Below, one piece after another: positions 8,886-18,315 of a stretch of DNA of 64,000 nucleotides (position 1 is the first letter of the stretch; each line of letters begins with the position of its first letter). Both the position numbers and the translations under genes were made by a program. Origin of the DNA: Actinomycetospora sp. TBRC 11914 (GTDB lineage Bacteria; Actinomycetota; Actinomycetes; Mycobacteriales; Pseudonocardiaceae); the NCBI RefSeq assembly GCF_012933465.1, contig NZ_JABBND010000023.1, positions 1 to 64,000 on the forward strand, given 5' to 3'. The notes beneath the pieces are model-generated. The model worked only from the letters and a program-made list of their open reading frames with translations, searched no databases and was not told where the DNA came from.

Positions 8886-9676
8886 CCTCACGGATCACGG
8901 CGGGACGCTTCCCCGGCGCCGGGGCGCTCTCGGCGACCGGCAAGCTCTTCGCGCTCGGCCTGGACATCTTCGTCGGCATCTTCCAGCCGCCGTTCCAGAC
9001 CAAGGAGTTCATCGAGCAGTGCTGGTTCGTCTCGCGGGTGTGCATCCTCCCCGCGGCGCTGGTCTCGATCTCGTTCGGTTCGGTCATCTCGCTGCAGCTG
9101 GGGTCGCTGATCCGCCAGTTCGGCGCCCAGTCGTTCTCCGGCGCCGCCAGCACCCTGGCGGTGATCCAGCAGGCGGCCCCCGTCATCTGCGCCCTGCTGG
9201 TCGCCGGGGCCGGCGGGTCCGCCATCTGCGCGGACCTCGGTGCCCGGACCATCCGTGAGGAGATCGACGCGATGGAGGTGCTGGGCATCAACCCGATCCA
9301 GCGCCTCGTCGTCCCGCGCGTGCTCGCGGCCATGCTCGTGTCGGCGCTGCTGTTCGGCCTCGTCTCGATCGTCGGCGTCGCGGGCGGCTACTACTTCAAC
9401 GTCGTGCTCCAAGGGGTCACCCCCGGCGCCTACGTGCAGGGGTTCTCGGCGTTGTCCAAGCCCACCGACCTCGTCGTGGGCTTCGTCAAGGCGTTGCTGT
9501 TCGGCCTCGCGGCCGGAGTCGTGGCGGCCTACCGGGGGCTGAACCCCTCGGGTGGCCCCAAGGGCGTGGGCGACGCGGTCAACCAGGCCGTCGTCATCAC
9601 GTTCGTCCTGCTGTTCGCGATCAACGTGATCGTGACGGCCGTGTACCTGAACCTCGTCCCCCCGAGCAAGTTCTAG
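8882..9676 (+). CDS. yrbEA: MlaE/YrbE-family ABC permease, first copy
   Basis: This integral membrane permease (264 aa) should pair with the second YrbE protein and Mkl to move lipid delivered by the Mce tube. Around five hydrophobic segments are visible, and the MlaE hallmark GARTIREEIDAMEVLGINPIQ sits mid-protein, where the EIDALEVMG-type coupling helix contacts the ATPase. The GTG start (8882) overlaps the mkl stop as GTGA, so translation is coupled. The copy letter follows order in the operon. Confidence 0.93.
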   Translation: MTSRITAGRFPGAGALSATGKLFALGLDIFVGIFQPPFQTKEFIEQCWFVSRVCILPAALVSISFGSVISLQLGSLIRQFGAQSFSGAASTLAVIQQAAPVICALLVAGAGGSAICADLGARTIREEIDAMEVLGINPIQRLVVPRVLAAMLVSALLFGLVSIVGVAGGYYFNVVLQGVTPGAYVQGFSALSKPTDLVVGFVKALLFGLAAGVVAAYRGLNPSGGPKGVGDAVNQAVVITFVLLFAINVIVTAVYLNLVPPSKF

Positions 9677-9728
9677 CGCGAATGCACCTTCCGACGCTGT
9701 TCGCTCCCCACAGGGCCGGAGACATCCC

Positions 9729-10568
9729 ATGGCAGTGATCACCCGCCGAGCGCGGGCACTCGTCGACGCACCGCTCGGTGTGCTCGACACGATGGGCGAC
9801 CAGGCCGCCTTCTACGCGAAGACGATCGGCTGGATCCCCCGCACCCTGCGCCGCTACAAGCGCGAGGTGCTGCGCCTGCTCACCGAGGTCGCGTTCGGGT
9901 CCGGTGCGCTCGCCCTCATCGGCGGCACGGTCGTCATCGTCGCGACGCTGACGTTCTTCACCGGCTCCGTCGTCGGCCTGCAGAGCTACTCGGCCCTGAA
10001 CCAGATCGGCACCTCGGCGTTCGCGGGCTTCGTGACCGCCTACTTCAACACCCGCGAGGTCGCGCCCCTGGTCGGCGCGCTGGCGCTCTCCGCGACGGTC
10101 GGCGCCGGCTTCACCGCCCAGCTGGGCGCCCAGCGGGTCTCGGAGGAGATCGACGCGCTCGAGGTCATGGCGGTGCCCTCGCTGCCGTTCCTGGTGACCT
10201 CGCGCGTCATCGCCGGGTTCATCGCGGTCATCCCGCTCTACGTGATCGGTCTGGTCGCCTCGTACCTCGCGTCACGCCTGCTGGTCACGAACTTCTACAC
10301 GCAGTCGTCGGGGACCTACGACCACTACTTCAACCTGTTCCTGCCACCGACGGACGTCGTCTACTCGTTCGCCAAGGTCCTGATCTTCGCGTTCGCGATC
10401 ATCCTGATCCACTGCTACTACGGCTACAACGCCGGCGGCGGCCCCGCCGGCGTGGGCGTCGCCGTCGGGAACGCGGTCCGCAACTCGATCGTCGTCTTCA
10501 CCGTCCTCGACAACCTGCTGACCCTGGCGATCTGGGGCACCACGACGTCGATCCGGATCGCCGGATGA
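9729..10568 (+). CDS. yrbEB: MlaE/YrbE-family ABC permease, second copy
   Basis: The 279-aa partner permease has an N-terminal amphipathic segment, several membrane helices, and the MlaE-type coupling motif EEIDALEVMAVPSLPFLV. Mce systems of actinobacteria normally carry two non-identical YrbE subunits, presumably forming a heterodimer. It starts 52 nt after the first copy at ATG 9729 and overlaps mceA by 4 nt (ATGA). Confidence 0.93.
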   Translation: MAVITRRARALVDAPLGVLDTMGDQAAFYAKTIGWIPRTLRRYKREVLRLLTEVAFGSGALALIGGTVVIVATLTFFTGSVVGLQSYSALNQIGTSAFAGFVTAYFNTREVAPLVGALALSATVGAGFTAQLGAQRVSEEIDALEVMAVPSLPFLVTSRVIAGFIAVIPLYVIGLVASYLASRLLVTNFYTQSSGTYDHYFNLFLPPTDVVYSFAKVLIFAFAIILIHCYYGYNAGGGPAGVGVAVGNAVRNSIVVFTVLDNLLTLAIWGTTTSIRIAG

Positions 10569-11980
10569 CCGCGCCCACGAAGGACCTCCGGCCGCCGCTC
10601 TCGCCCACCCGGCGGCGCGTGTACGGCCTCGTGCTGCTGCTGGTCATGGCGCTCGTGGTGACCCTGTGCCTGCTGAACTTCAACAAGGTCTTCAAGCCCG
10701 TCGACATGGTGACGCTGCAGACCGACACCGTCGGCAACCAGCTCTCCAAGCAGGGCGACGTGAAGGTCCACGGCGTCATCGTCGGCGAGATCAAGTCCGT
10801 CGAGTCCGACGGGCAGAAGGCCACCGTCCAGATGGCCATCGACCCCGACGCCATCGCCTCGATCCCGAGCAACGTCACCGCGATGCTCATCCCGAAGACG
10901 CTGTTCGGTGAGCGCTACATCTCGCTCGTCTTCCCGCCGAACCCGTCGTCGCGGCCGCTGGCCGACGGCGACCTGATCACCGAGGACCGGTCGCAGAACG
11001 CGACCGAGACCGAGCAGGTGCTCAACGACCTGCTGCCGGTGCTGACCGCGGTGCAGCCGCAGAAGCTCTCGGACACCCTCGGCGCGATCTCCGAGGCGCT
11101 CTCCGGGCGGGGCCAGCAGTTCGGCGGCACCCTGGTGCAGCTCAACCAGTACCTCCAGGGCCTCAACCCGTCGCTGCCGGACCTCCTCGCCACGATCAAC
11201 CGGTTGGCGCCGACCGCGGACATCTACAACGCGGCGACGCCGGACCTGATCAACGCGCTCGACAACCTGGTCACCACCAGCCGCACGCTGGTGCAGGAGC
11301 GCGCCGCGTTCGAGTCCACGTTCCGGACGGTGACCTCGGCGTCGAACACGACGACCGACTTCCTGCTCGCGAACCGCGCGAACATCATCAACCTGGCCGC
11401 GACGTCGCTGCCGGTCCTGGACCTCCTGGCGCGCTACAGCCCGGAGTTCCCCTGCCTGCTGCAGCAGCTGACCGACCTGACACCGAAGATCAACGCCGTC
11501 CTCAAGCCGGACACCGGCATCCAGATCGCGGCCTCGCTGGTCCAGAACCGCGGGCCCTACCTGCCGAGTGACTCCCCGGCCTACGCCGACAAGCGCGGTC
11601 CGCGCTGCTACATCATCAACGGCCGGGCCCCGCAGTACCCGCCGGGAGGACCGTTCGCGGACGGCTCATACGCGCCGCCCCCGGCGGCCGGACCGCCGCT
11701 CGGCGTCCTCCCCGGGACGGGCTCTGCGGCCCCCACCACCCAGCAGTCGACGGCGACCACCGGGTCGACCACGACCGGCGGGACCACCCAGGGCCAGAGC
11801 GCGGCGGGGATCGACGCCGCGAACATCGGGCTGCCGAACACCCCGAACTCGCCGGAGGAGCGTCAGCTCGTGACCACGCTGACCGGGATGGAGATGAAGG
11901 TGCCGCAGGGGCAGGTGCCCGCCTTCGCCCCGTACCTGACGGCCGCGACCATGCGCGGCACGACGGTGGGGATCTCGTGA
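10565..11980 (+). CDS. mceA: Mce family protein, position A
   Basis: The 471-aa product has one N-terminal membrane helix (about residues 20-38) followed by the MCE domain (about 47-125, including VHGVIVGEIKSVE and PKTLFGERYISL), then a long helical region that is known in this family to build the lipid-conducting tube. The C-terminus becomes Pro/Thr/Gly-rich and ends with a short hydrophobic segment. Six such subunits form one hetero-hexamer in mycobacterial Mce1. ATG overlaps the yrbEB stop and its own stop overlaps mceB, both by 4 nt. Confidence 0.92.
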   Translation: MTAPTKDLRPPLSPTRRRVYGLVLLLVMALVVTLCLLNFNKVFKPVDMVTLQTDTVGNQLSKQGDVKVHGVIVGEIKSVESDGQKATVQMAIDPDAIASIPSNVTAMLIPKTLFGERYISLVFPPNPSSRPLADGDLITEDRSQNATETEQVLNDLLPVLTAVQPQKLSDTLGAISEALSGRGQQFGGTLVQLNQYLQGLNPSLPDLLATINRLAPTADIYNAATPDLINALDNLVTTSRTLVQERAAFESTFRTVTSASNTTTDFLLANRANIINLAATSLPVLDLLARYSPEFPCLLQQLTDLTPKINAVLKPDTGIQIAASLVQNRGPYLPSDSPAYADKRGPRCYIINGRAPQYPPGGPFADGSYAPPPAAGPPLGVLPGTGSAAPTTQQSTATTGSTTTGGTTQGQSAAGIDAANIGLPNTPNSPEERQLVTTLTGMEMKVPQGQVPAFAPYLTAATMRGTTVGIS

Positions 11981-13032
11981 GGGGCGTCCTGGCACCACTG
12001 ATCAAGCTGGGCATCTTCGCCCTGGTCACCGTGCTGTCGGTGCTGCTGCTCCTGACGACGATCCAGAACCAGTTCTTCGGGTCGACGGAGACCTACAAGG
12101 CGCTCTTCACCGACGCGTCCGGCCTCATCCCCGGCAGCGACGTCCGCATCGCCGGCGTCCGCGTGGGCGAGGTCTCCGACGTGCAGATCGTCAACCGCGA
12201 CGTCGCCCAGGTGTCCTTCGACGTCCAGGACGACCGCAAGCTCCCGACGGGTGCCCGGTTCGCGATCAAGTACCAGAACCTCGTCGGGCAGCGGTACCTG
12301 GAGATCCAGCGCGGCAACGGCCCGATGAACCAGTACCTGCAGCCCGGCGCCACCATCCCGGTGACGATGACCGACCCGCCGCTGAACCTGACCACGGTGT
12401 TCAACGGCTTCAAGCCCCTGTTCCAGGCGCTCAATCCCGACGACGTCAACCGGCTCTCGTTCGAGATCATCCAGGTGCTCCAGGGCGAGGGCGGGAACAT
12501 CAACCAGCTCCTCGCGAACACCGCGTCGCTGACCTCGACGATCGCCGACCGCGACGCCGTGATCGGCGACGTCATCAACAACCTGAACCTGACGCTGGAC
12601 ACGGTGAACGCCCGCGACGACAAGCTCTCCGGGCTGATCGTCTCGCTCCAGCAGCTGGTCACCGGCCTCGCGCAGGACCGGGTCGCCATCGGCTCGTCGC
12701 TGCAGCCGATCGCGGACCTCACCAACGTCACCGCCGGATTCCTCCAGCAGGCCCGCCCGCCGCTGGCCGACGACATCGTCAAGCTCGGCCAGGAGTCGGA
12801 CATCCTCAACCGCAACCGAGGCCTCGTGGAGAACGCCTTGCGGAACATCCCGCAGAAGGCCAACAACTTCGGCCGGGCCGGCAGCTACGGGTCGTGGTTC
12901 AACTTCTACCTCTGCCAGGCGGGGGTCACGATCGACACCACACTGCCCGGGGGCGTGGCGATCCCCGGCGTCCCGCCGTCGATCTCCGGATCGCTCCCGA
13001 TCCCGGGAACGGGGTACCGATGCGGAGGATGA
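11977..13032 (+). CDS. mceB: Mce family protein, position B
   Basis: At 351 aa this is the shortest Mce subunit here. A signal-anchor helix (about residues 5-28) leads to an MCE domain with the motif DVRIAGVRVGEVSDVQI and KYQNLVGQRYLEI. The helical region is followed by a Cys-containing segment (WFNFYLCQAGV) shared with positions C and others, and a Pro/Gly-rich tail. GTG 11977 overlaps the mceA stop. Confidence 0.92.
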   Translation: MRGVLAPLIKLGIFALVTVLSVLLLLTTIQNQFFGSTETYKALFTDASGLIPGSDVRIAGVRVGEVSDVQIVNRDVAQVSFDVQDDRKLPTGARFAIKYQNLVGQRYLEIQRGNGPMNQYLQPGATIPVTMTDPPLNLTTVFNGFKPLFQALNPDDVNRLSFEIIQVLQGEGGNINQLLANTASLTSTIADRDAVIGDVINNLNLTLDTVNARDDKLSGLIVSLQQLVTGLAQDRVAIGSSLQPIADLTNVTAGFLQQARPPLADDIVKLGQESDILNRNRGLVENALRNIPQKANNFGRAGSYGSWFNFYLCQAGVTIDTTLPGGVAIPGVPPSISGSLPIPGTGYRCGG

Positions 13033-14252
13033 AGCCGTTCCGCAAGCGGAACCCGATCGTCATCGGCGCGGTGAGCATCATCGTGCTGGTCCTGCTGGTG
13101 CTCGCGTCGCTGAACATCCGCGACCTGCCCCTCGTGGGGCAGGGGGCGACCTACACCGCGCGGTTCGCCGAGGCCGCCGGGGTGCAGCCCGACGACGACG
13201 TCCGTGTCGCGGGCATCCGGGTCGGGACCGTCACCGACGTCGCCCTCGACGGCAACGACGTCGTGATCTCCTTCAAGGCGCCGGACGCCTGGATCGGGGA
13301 CCAGACCCGGGCCTCCATCGAGATCAAGACGCTGCTCGGGCAGAAGTTCATCGCGCTCGAGCCCGCCGGGACCCAGCCGCTGAACCCCGACGTCGCGATC
13401 CCGCGGACCCGGACGACGGCGCCGTTCGACGTCATCGACGCGTTCTCGCAGCTCACGACGACCGTCGAGGGCGTCAACACCGACCAGGTGGCCGAGAGCC
13501 TCAACACGCTCTCGCAGACCCTGGACGGGGCGAGCGGGCCGATCCGGCCCGCGCTCGACGGGCTCTCCCGGCTCTCGCAGACGATCTCCTCGCGGGACGC
13601 CGAGCTCGCCCACCTGCTCGCGAACACCCGGGCCACGACCCAGGTGCTGGCGGCCCGCGACGGCGACATCGCGACGCTGATCCAGAACGGCAACCTGCTG
13701 CTCGGGGAGCTGCGCAGCCGCAAGGCGGCGATCGACGACCTGCTCAACGGCACGATCGCGCTGTCGAACCAGCTGCGGGGCCTGGTCGCCGACAACCGGG
13801 CGACGCTCGGCCCGACGCTGGACAAGCTGAACGGGGTCCTGACCACCCTGCAGCAGAACTCGGCGAACCTCGAGAACGGCATCCGGCTCTTCGCGCCGTT
13901 CGTGCGGGTGTTCGGCAACGTCGTCGGCAACGGCCGGTGGTTCGACGCGTACATCTGCAACTTCGACCCGCCGGGCGACTCGAACTGCGTCCCCAACGAC
14001 AGCCAGAACCAGCTGGCGTTCGCGCAGTCGCTGCTCGGCAACCTGTCGCCGTCGCCGGCACTGATCACCAATGCCGTCAACGGCCTCGGCCAGCCGCTGC
14101 TGCAGGCCGGCCAGGCGGCCGGGATCAACCTGAACACGCTGTTCCCGAACGGTGTGCCGCTGATCAACCCGGCCGCGATCGGCACGGCCCAGGGCACCAC
14201 CCAGGCGCCCGCCGCGGCGCCGGCCCCGGCCCAGGGAGGGGGTAACCGGTGA
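13020..14252 (+). CDS. mceC: Mce family protein, position C
   Basis: The protein (about 410 aa) has a basic N-terminus, one membrane helix, an MCE domain with DDDVRVAGIRVGTVTDVAL and IKTLLGQKFIALE, a long coiled region and the conserved WFDAYICNF element, then an Ala/Pro-rich end. Start choice is uncertain: ATG 13020 is used, but ATG 13029 makes the ATGA overlap with mceB that other genes of this operon show, though GGAGG then abuts the start codon. The longer ORF from 12894 overlaps mceB coding sequence and is rejected. Confidence 0.9.
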   Translation: MRRMKPFRKRNPIVIGAVSIIVLVLLVLASLNIRDLPLVGQGATYTARFAEAAGVQPDDDVRVAGIRVGTVTDVALDGNDVVISFKAPDAWIGDQTRASIEIKTLLGQKFIALEPAGTQPLNPDVAIPRTRTTAPFDVIDAFSQLTTTVEGVNTDQVAESLNTLSQTLDGASGPIRPALDGLSRLSQTISSRDAELAHLLANTRATTQVLAARDGDIATLIQNGNLLLGELRSRKAAIDDLLNGTIALSNQLRGLVADNRATLGPTLDKLNGVLTTLQQNSANLENGIRLFAPFVRVFGNVVGNGRWFDAYICNFDPPGDSNCVPNDSQNQLAFAQSLLGNLSPSPALITNAVNGLGQPLLQAGQAAGINLNTLFPNGVPLINPAAIGTAQGTTQAPAAAPAPAQGGGNR

Positions 14253-15571
14253 CGACCCGCCTCACCGACGTCTTCGACAGCCTGGCCCGCACGCTGGCCG
14301 TGGTCCTCATCGTCGCGCTCCTGGCGACGGCCGGGCTCTGGTACGCCCTGCAGCGCGGCAGCTCGCGCACCATCACGGCGTACTTCACCAGCGTCGTCGG
14401 GCTCTACACCAAGAACACCGTCGACGTGAACGGCGTGCCGGTCGGATCGGTCGAGGAGATCGTCCCGCAGGGCAACGTCGTGCGGGTGACCCTCAAGGTC
14501 GACAACAAGGTGCCGGTCGCGGCCGACGCCAAGGCCGTCATCGTCGCGCCGACCCTGGTCTCCGACCGCTACGTGCAGCTCGGCCCGGACTACACCGGCG
14601 GGCCGATGATGAACGACGGCGCCGTGATCCCCGTGCAGCGCACGGCAGTGCCGGTCGAGCTCGACCGCGTCTACAAGAGCCTCGACCAGATCGCCACCGC
14701 CCTCGGGCCGAACGGGGCCAACAAGGACGGCGCCCTCAACCGGCTGCTCCAGTCCTCGGCCGGCGCGCTGGGCGGCAACGGCGAGGCGATCAAGCAGACG
14801 ATCACCCAGCTCGCCGGGGCCGTCGGGACGCTCTCGGACAACCGCGAGAACCTGTTCGCCACCGTCGACAACCTCGGGCAGTTCACGAACATGCTGGCCC
14901 GCAACGACGGCCAGGTGCGCCTGCTGAACAACCAGCTCGCCGACTTCTCCGGCTTCCTGGCGGCCGAGCGGGGCAACCTCTCGCAGGTCCTCCAGGTCCT
15001 GCCGCCGGCCCTCGAGGACGTCGCCTCGTTCGTGCGCGACAACCGCGACGGCCTGCACACCGACGTCAGCAAGCTCGCGAGCATCACCGACATCCTGGTG
15101 CGTCAGCAGAAGGCCCTCACCGAGACCTTCGACGTCGCTCCGCTCGCCCTGAGCAACCTGACGAACTCCTACAACGCCAAGTACGGGACGCTCGACGTGC
15201 GTCCGGTCCTGGTCCCGGGGCTCAACCTGCCGACGCTCGAACCGCAGGCGCTCCTGTGCGGGCTCCTCAGCGGGAACCCGCTCGGGGGGCTCCTCGGCAC
15301 CGTCGCACCGGGCCAGCTCCCGACCCAGGTGTCGCAGGCGGTCACCACGTGCGCGGCGCTGTCGCAGACCGGAGCGACGTCGCTCCAGTCGGCGGTGGCC
15401 CCCTACGCCCAGCTCGCGACGCTGCTGAACCAGAACCAGGCTGCGGCGGCCGCGGTCGGGAACGTCCTCCAGAACGCGACCACCGCGGTGGCCCCCGCGC
15501 CCACGGTCGCCGACCAGCCCGCCCCGACCCAGCCGGGGCAGGGCCTGTTGCAGGGGCTGACGACGCGATGA
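14249..15571 (+). CDS. mceD: Mce family protein, position D
   Basis: The 440-aa product carries an N-terminal membrane helix (near residues 12-34), an MCE domain (VDVNGVPVGSVEEIV, APTLVSDRYVQLG), and a long helical domain with heptad-like Leu/Asn patterns. The C-terminal 100 residues are Ala/Gln/Thr-rich. It begins at GTG 14249 overlapping mceC and ends overlapping mceE by 4 nt, so the six subunits are probably made in equal amounts. Confidence 0.92.
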   Translation: MTTRLTDVFDSLARTLAVVLIVALLATAGLWYALQRGSSRTITAYFTSVVGLYTKNTVDVNGVPVGSVEEIVPQGNVVRVTLKVDNKVPVAADAKAVIVAPTLVSDRYVQLGPDYTGGPMMNDGAVIPVQRTAVPVELDRVYKSLDQIATALGPNGANKDGALNRLLQSSAGALGGNGEAIKQTITQLAGAVGTLSDNRENLFATVDNLGQFTNMLARNDGQVRLLNNQLADFSGFLAAERGNLSQVLQVLPPALEDVASFVRDNRDGLHTDVSKLASITDILVRQQKALTETFDVAPLALSNLTNSYNAKYGTLDVRPVLVPGLNLPTLEPQALLCGLLSGNPLGGLLGTVAPGQLPTQVSQAVTTCAALSQTGATSLQSAVAPYAQLATLLNQNQAAAAAVGNVLQNATTAVAPAPTVADQPAPTQPGQGLLQGLTTR

Positions 15572-16806
15572 GGGAGACCGTGCCCATGGAGAGGCCGACG
15601 GTCGTCGGCGCCCCGGCCGGACGGGGACGGCGGTTCCGCACGATCTCGCGACTGCTGCTCGTCGTCCTCGTGTCCGCCGTCGGCCTCGCCGGTTGCGGCT
15701 ACCAGTCGGTGCAGGAGGTGCCGCTGCCCGGCGGCGCGGTCCTCGGGAGCCACCCGTACGACGTGACCGCGCTGCTGTCCAACGTCGTCGACCTCGTCCC
15801 GAACGCGAGCGTGCGCACCAACGACGTCCCGGTCGGTGTCGTCCGCGAGGTCCGGTTGGCCCCGGACGGCTGGACCGCCGAAGTCCGGATGTCGGTGAAC
15901 GGGGACGTCACGCTGCCGGCCAACGCGACGGCCAACCTGCGCCAGACCAGCCTCCTCGGCGAGAAGTTCGTCGAGCTGGCGCCGCCGACGATGGGGGCGC
16001 CGCAGGGCAAGCTGGCGAACGGCGCGGTGATCCCGCTCGACCGCACCGACGTCGGCGCTCAGGTCGAGGAGGTCCTCGGGGCGCTCTCGCTGCTGCTCAA
16101 CGGCGGCGGCGTCGAGAAGATCCAGACGATCTCCCGCGAGCTCAACGCGGCGATGTCCGGCAACGAGGACCAGATCCGCAGCCTGGTCGACAACCTCAAC
16201 GTCTTCGTCGGGTCGCTGAACCAGCAGCGCGGCGACATCGTCCGGGCCCTGGATTCCGTGGACCGCCTCTCGCGGACGCTCGTGGCGCAGCGCGCCAAGA
16301 TCGCGAACGTCCTCGACAACCTCCAGCCGGGCCTGGACGTGCTCAACCAGCAGCGCGGTCTGCTCGTCGGGACGCTGCAGTCCCTGCAGCGCCTCTCCGG
16401 GGTGGCGACCGACGTCATCAACCGCAGCCAGGCGAACACCGTCGCCGATCTGCAGCGCCTGGAGCCGATCCTGGGCAACCTCATCGCCGCCGGCGACGCC
16501 CTCCCGGGGTCGCTGCAGATCCTGCTGACGATCCCGTTCGCCGACAACTCGCTCACCGTCATCAAGGGCGACTACGCGAACATCGACGTCTCGCTGCAGC
16601 TCTCCCTGTCCGACATCCTCAACCTGGTCACGTCCGGTGTGAACGCGCCGGGCGTGGACCAGGTGTTCGCGCTCCTGGCGAACCAGCAGGTGTCGTCGTC
16701 GGCGGGCACGACCGCGGCGCAGGCCGCGACCAACCAGGTCCGGCGCAGCAACGGGGTGCCCCTGGCGATCCCCGGCCTGACCTCCGGGCAGGGGAGCGGG
16801 AACTGA
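15568..16806 (+). CDS. mceE: Mce family lipoprotein, position E
   Basis: This 412-aa subunit has a twin-basic N-terminus, a hydrophobic stretch and a lipobox VGLAGC with Cys43 as the predicted lipidated residue, after which comes an MCE domain (VRTNDVPVGVVREVRL, RQTSLLGEKFVELA). In mycobacteria the fifth gene (LprK type) is likewise the lipoprotein of each mce operon, which confirms the A-F order. ATG 15568 makes an ATGA overlap with mceD; only one base separates its stop from mceF. Confidence 0.93.
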   Translation: MRETVPMERPTVVGAPAGRGRRFRTISRLLLVVLVSAVGLAGCGYQSVQEVPLPGGAVLGSHPYDVTALLSNVVDLVPNASVRTNDVPVGVVREVRLAPDGWTAEVRMSVNGDVTLPANATANLRQTSLLGEKFVELAPPTMGAPQGKLANGAVIPLDRTDVGAQVEEVLGALSLLLNGGGVEKIQTISRELNAAMSGNEDQIRSLVDNLNVFVGSLNQQRGDIVRALDSVDRLSRTLVAQRAKIANVLDNLQPGLDVLNQQRGLLVGTLQSLQRLSGVATDVINRSQANTVADLQRLEPILGNLIAAGDALPGSLQILLTIPFADNSLTVIKGDYANIDVSLQLSLSDILNLVTSGVNAPGVDQVFALLANQQVSSSAGTTAAQAATNQVRRSNGVPLAIPGLTSGQGSGN

Positions 16807-16807
16807 G

Positions 16808-18280
16808 ATGACCAAGAAGATCCGGAACCTGCTCATCCTCTTCGTCGTCATCTCGGTCGTCGGCATCGGCTACATCGCCTTCCGCTACGTCGGCGCCGAC
16901 TCGCTGATCGGCCTCGGGCCCTACGTGGTCAAGGTCGAGATGACCGACTCCGGCGGCATCTTCCCCAAGGCGTCGGTGAGCTACCGGGGTGTCGAGATCG
17001 GCAAGGTCGGCGACATGCGGTTCACGCCGACCGGGCTCGAGATGGACCTCGAGATCGAGAAGGACAGCCCGGACGTGCCGGCCTCGGCGATCGCGGTGAT
17101 CGCCAACCGGTCGGCCGTCGGCGAGCAGTACGTCGACCTCGAGCCGCCGCGCGACGGCGGGCCGTACCTGCACGACGGCTCGGTGATCACCGCGAACAAC
17201 GTGCGCACCCCGGTGCCGGTCGACTCGCTGCTCAAGGACGTCAACCAGCTCGCGACGTCGGTGCCGCTGCCGCAGCTGCAGACCACGGTGAACGAGCTGT
17301 ACACCGCCTTCGACCGCACCGGCCCGGACCTGCAGCGCCTGCTCGACAGCTCCAACACGCTGGTGTCGACCGCGATCAGTCAGCTCCCGCAGACCACACA
17401 GTTGCTGCGCGACAGCCGCACCGTGCTCACCACGCAGAGCCAGCTCGGCCCGCAGATCGTCTCGTTCAGCCGGAGCCTCGACCTCTTCACCGCCCAGCTC
17501 AAGGCCGACGACCCGAACCTCCGGCGCCTGGTGCACGCCGCGCCGCCGGCGGCCACCCAGCTCGAGGGCCTCATCCGGGAGACCGGCCCGGACCTGTCCC
17601 GCACGCTCGCGAACCTCCTCGACGTGGTCCGGATCGTCCAGCCGCGCCTCGCCGGCGTCGAGCAGTTCCTCGTGACCTACCCCGGTCTCTCCGCGGCGGC
17701 CCCGTCGGTGGTCCCCGGCGACGGCCGGGTGCACTTCGGCCTCGTGCTCAACATCCAGGACCCGCCCTACTGCCAGAACGGGGCCTACCTGCACCAGGCC
17801 GGCGACGGCGACCCGCAGACGACGTGGCAGCAGGCCAACGTGCCGCCGCCGGACCCGAGCAACCCCGTGACCGGGGGTCAGCCCCTGACCAACCCCGGCC
17901 ACTTCCCCATGAACACCACGGTGTGGTGCCAGCAGACCAACGGCCAGGGCTTCAATCCCGCCATCGACCCGCGCGGGTCCCAGCGCGCCCCGCTGCCCAA
18001 CGGCGCCAAGCGGCCGCAGGGCTCGCTCCTGGACCCGAACACGGCCTACGGGCCGCGGAGCCTGCCGGACCCGGCGCGTGCCGACTCCGGCGACACCAGC
18101 CAGCCCGTCCAGGGCGGGGCCGCGCAGAGCCAGGCCTCCCCCGCTGCGTCGAGCTCTCAGGCCTCGTCGCAGAATGCGAACCAGACCACTGCGTTCTCCG
18201 GCGTGTCGTCCTCCCCAGCGGACGCCCTCGCCAACGCGAAGCGCGGTGCCCCGCCGATCGTCATCCCCGGCCTGGGATGA
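16808..18280 (+). CDS. mceF: Mce family protein, position F
   Basis: The 490-aa last Mce subunit has one N-terminal membrane helix (about residues 7-28), an MCE domain (ASVSYRGVEIGKVGDMRF, ANRSAVGEQYVDLE), the helical domain, and a long C-terminal region with conserved Cys (PPYCQNGAYL and TVWCQQTNG) that ends Ser/Gln/Ala-rich. It completes the six-gene set and is followed by two Mce-associated membrane proteins. Confidence 0.92.
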   Translation: MTKKIRNLLILFVVISVVGIGYIAFRYVGADSLIGLGPYVVKVEMTDSGGIFPKASVSYRGVEIGKVGDMRFTPTGLEMDLEIEKDSPDVPASAIAVIANRSAVGEQYVDLEPPRDGGPYLHDGSVITANNVRTPVPVDSLLKDVNQLATSVPLPQLQTTVNELYTAFDRTGPDLQRLLDSSNTLVSTAISQLPQTTQLLRDSRTVLTTQSQLGPQIVSFSRSLDLFTAQLKADDPNLRRLVHAAPPAATQLEGLIRETGPDLSRTLANLLDVVRIVQPRLAGVEQFLVTYPGLSAAAPSVVPGDGRVHFGLVLNIQDPPYCQNGAYLHQAGDGDPQTTWQQANVPPPDPSNPVTGGQPLTNPGHFPMNTTVWCQQTNGQGFNPAIDPRGSQRAPLPNGAKRPQGSLLDPNTAYGPRSLPDPARADSGDTSQPVQGGAAQSQASPAASSSQASSQNANQTTAFSGVSSSPADALANAKRGAPPIVIPGLG

Positions 18281-18315
18281 GCCGTTGACGCGGGGGTGAC
18301 CCCGAGGAGCTGACC

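Noticed and set aside
12894-13019. A longer MceC beginning inside mceB
   Set aside because: The extension overlaps conserved mceB codons in another frame and would place extra residues before the signal-anchor helix.
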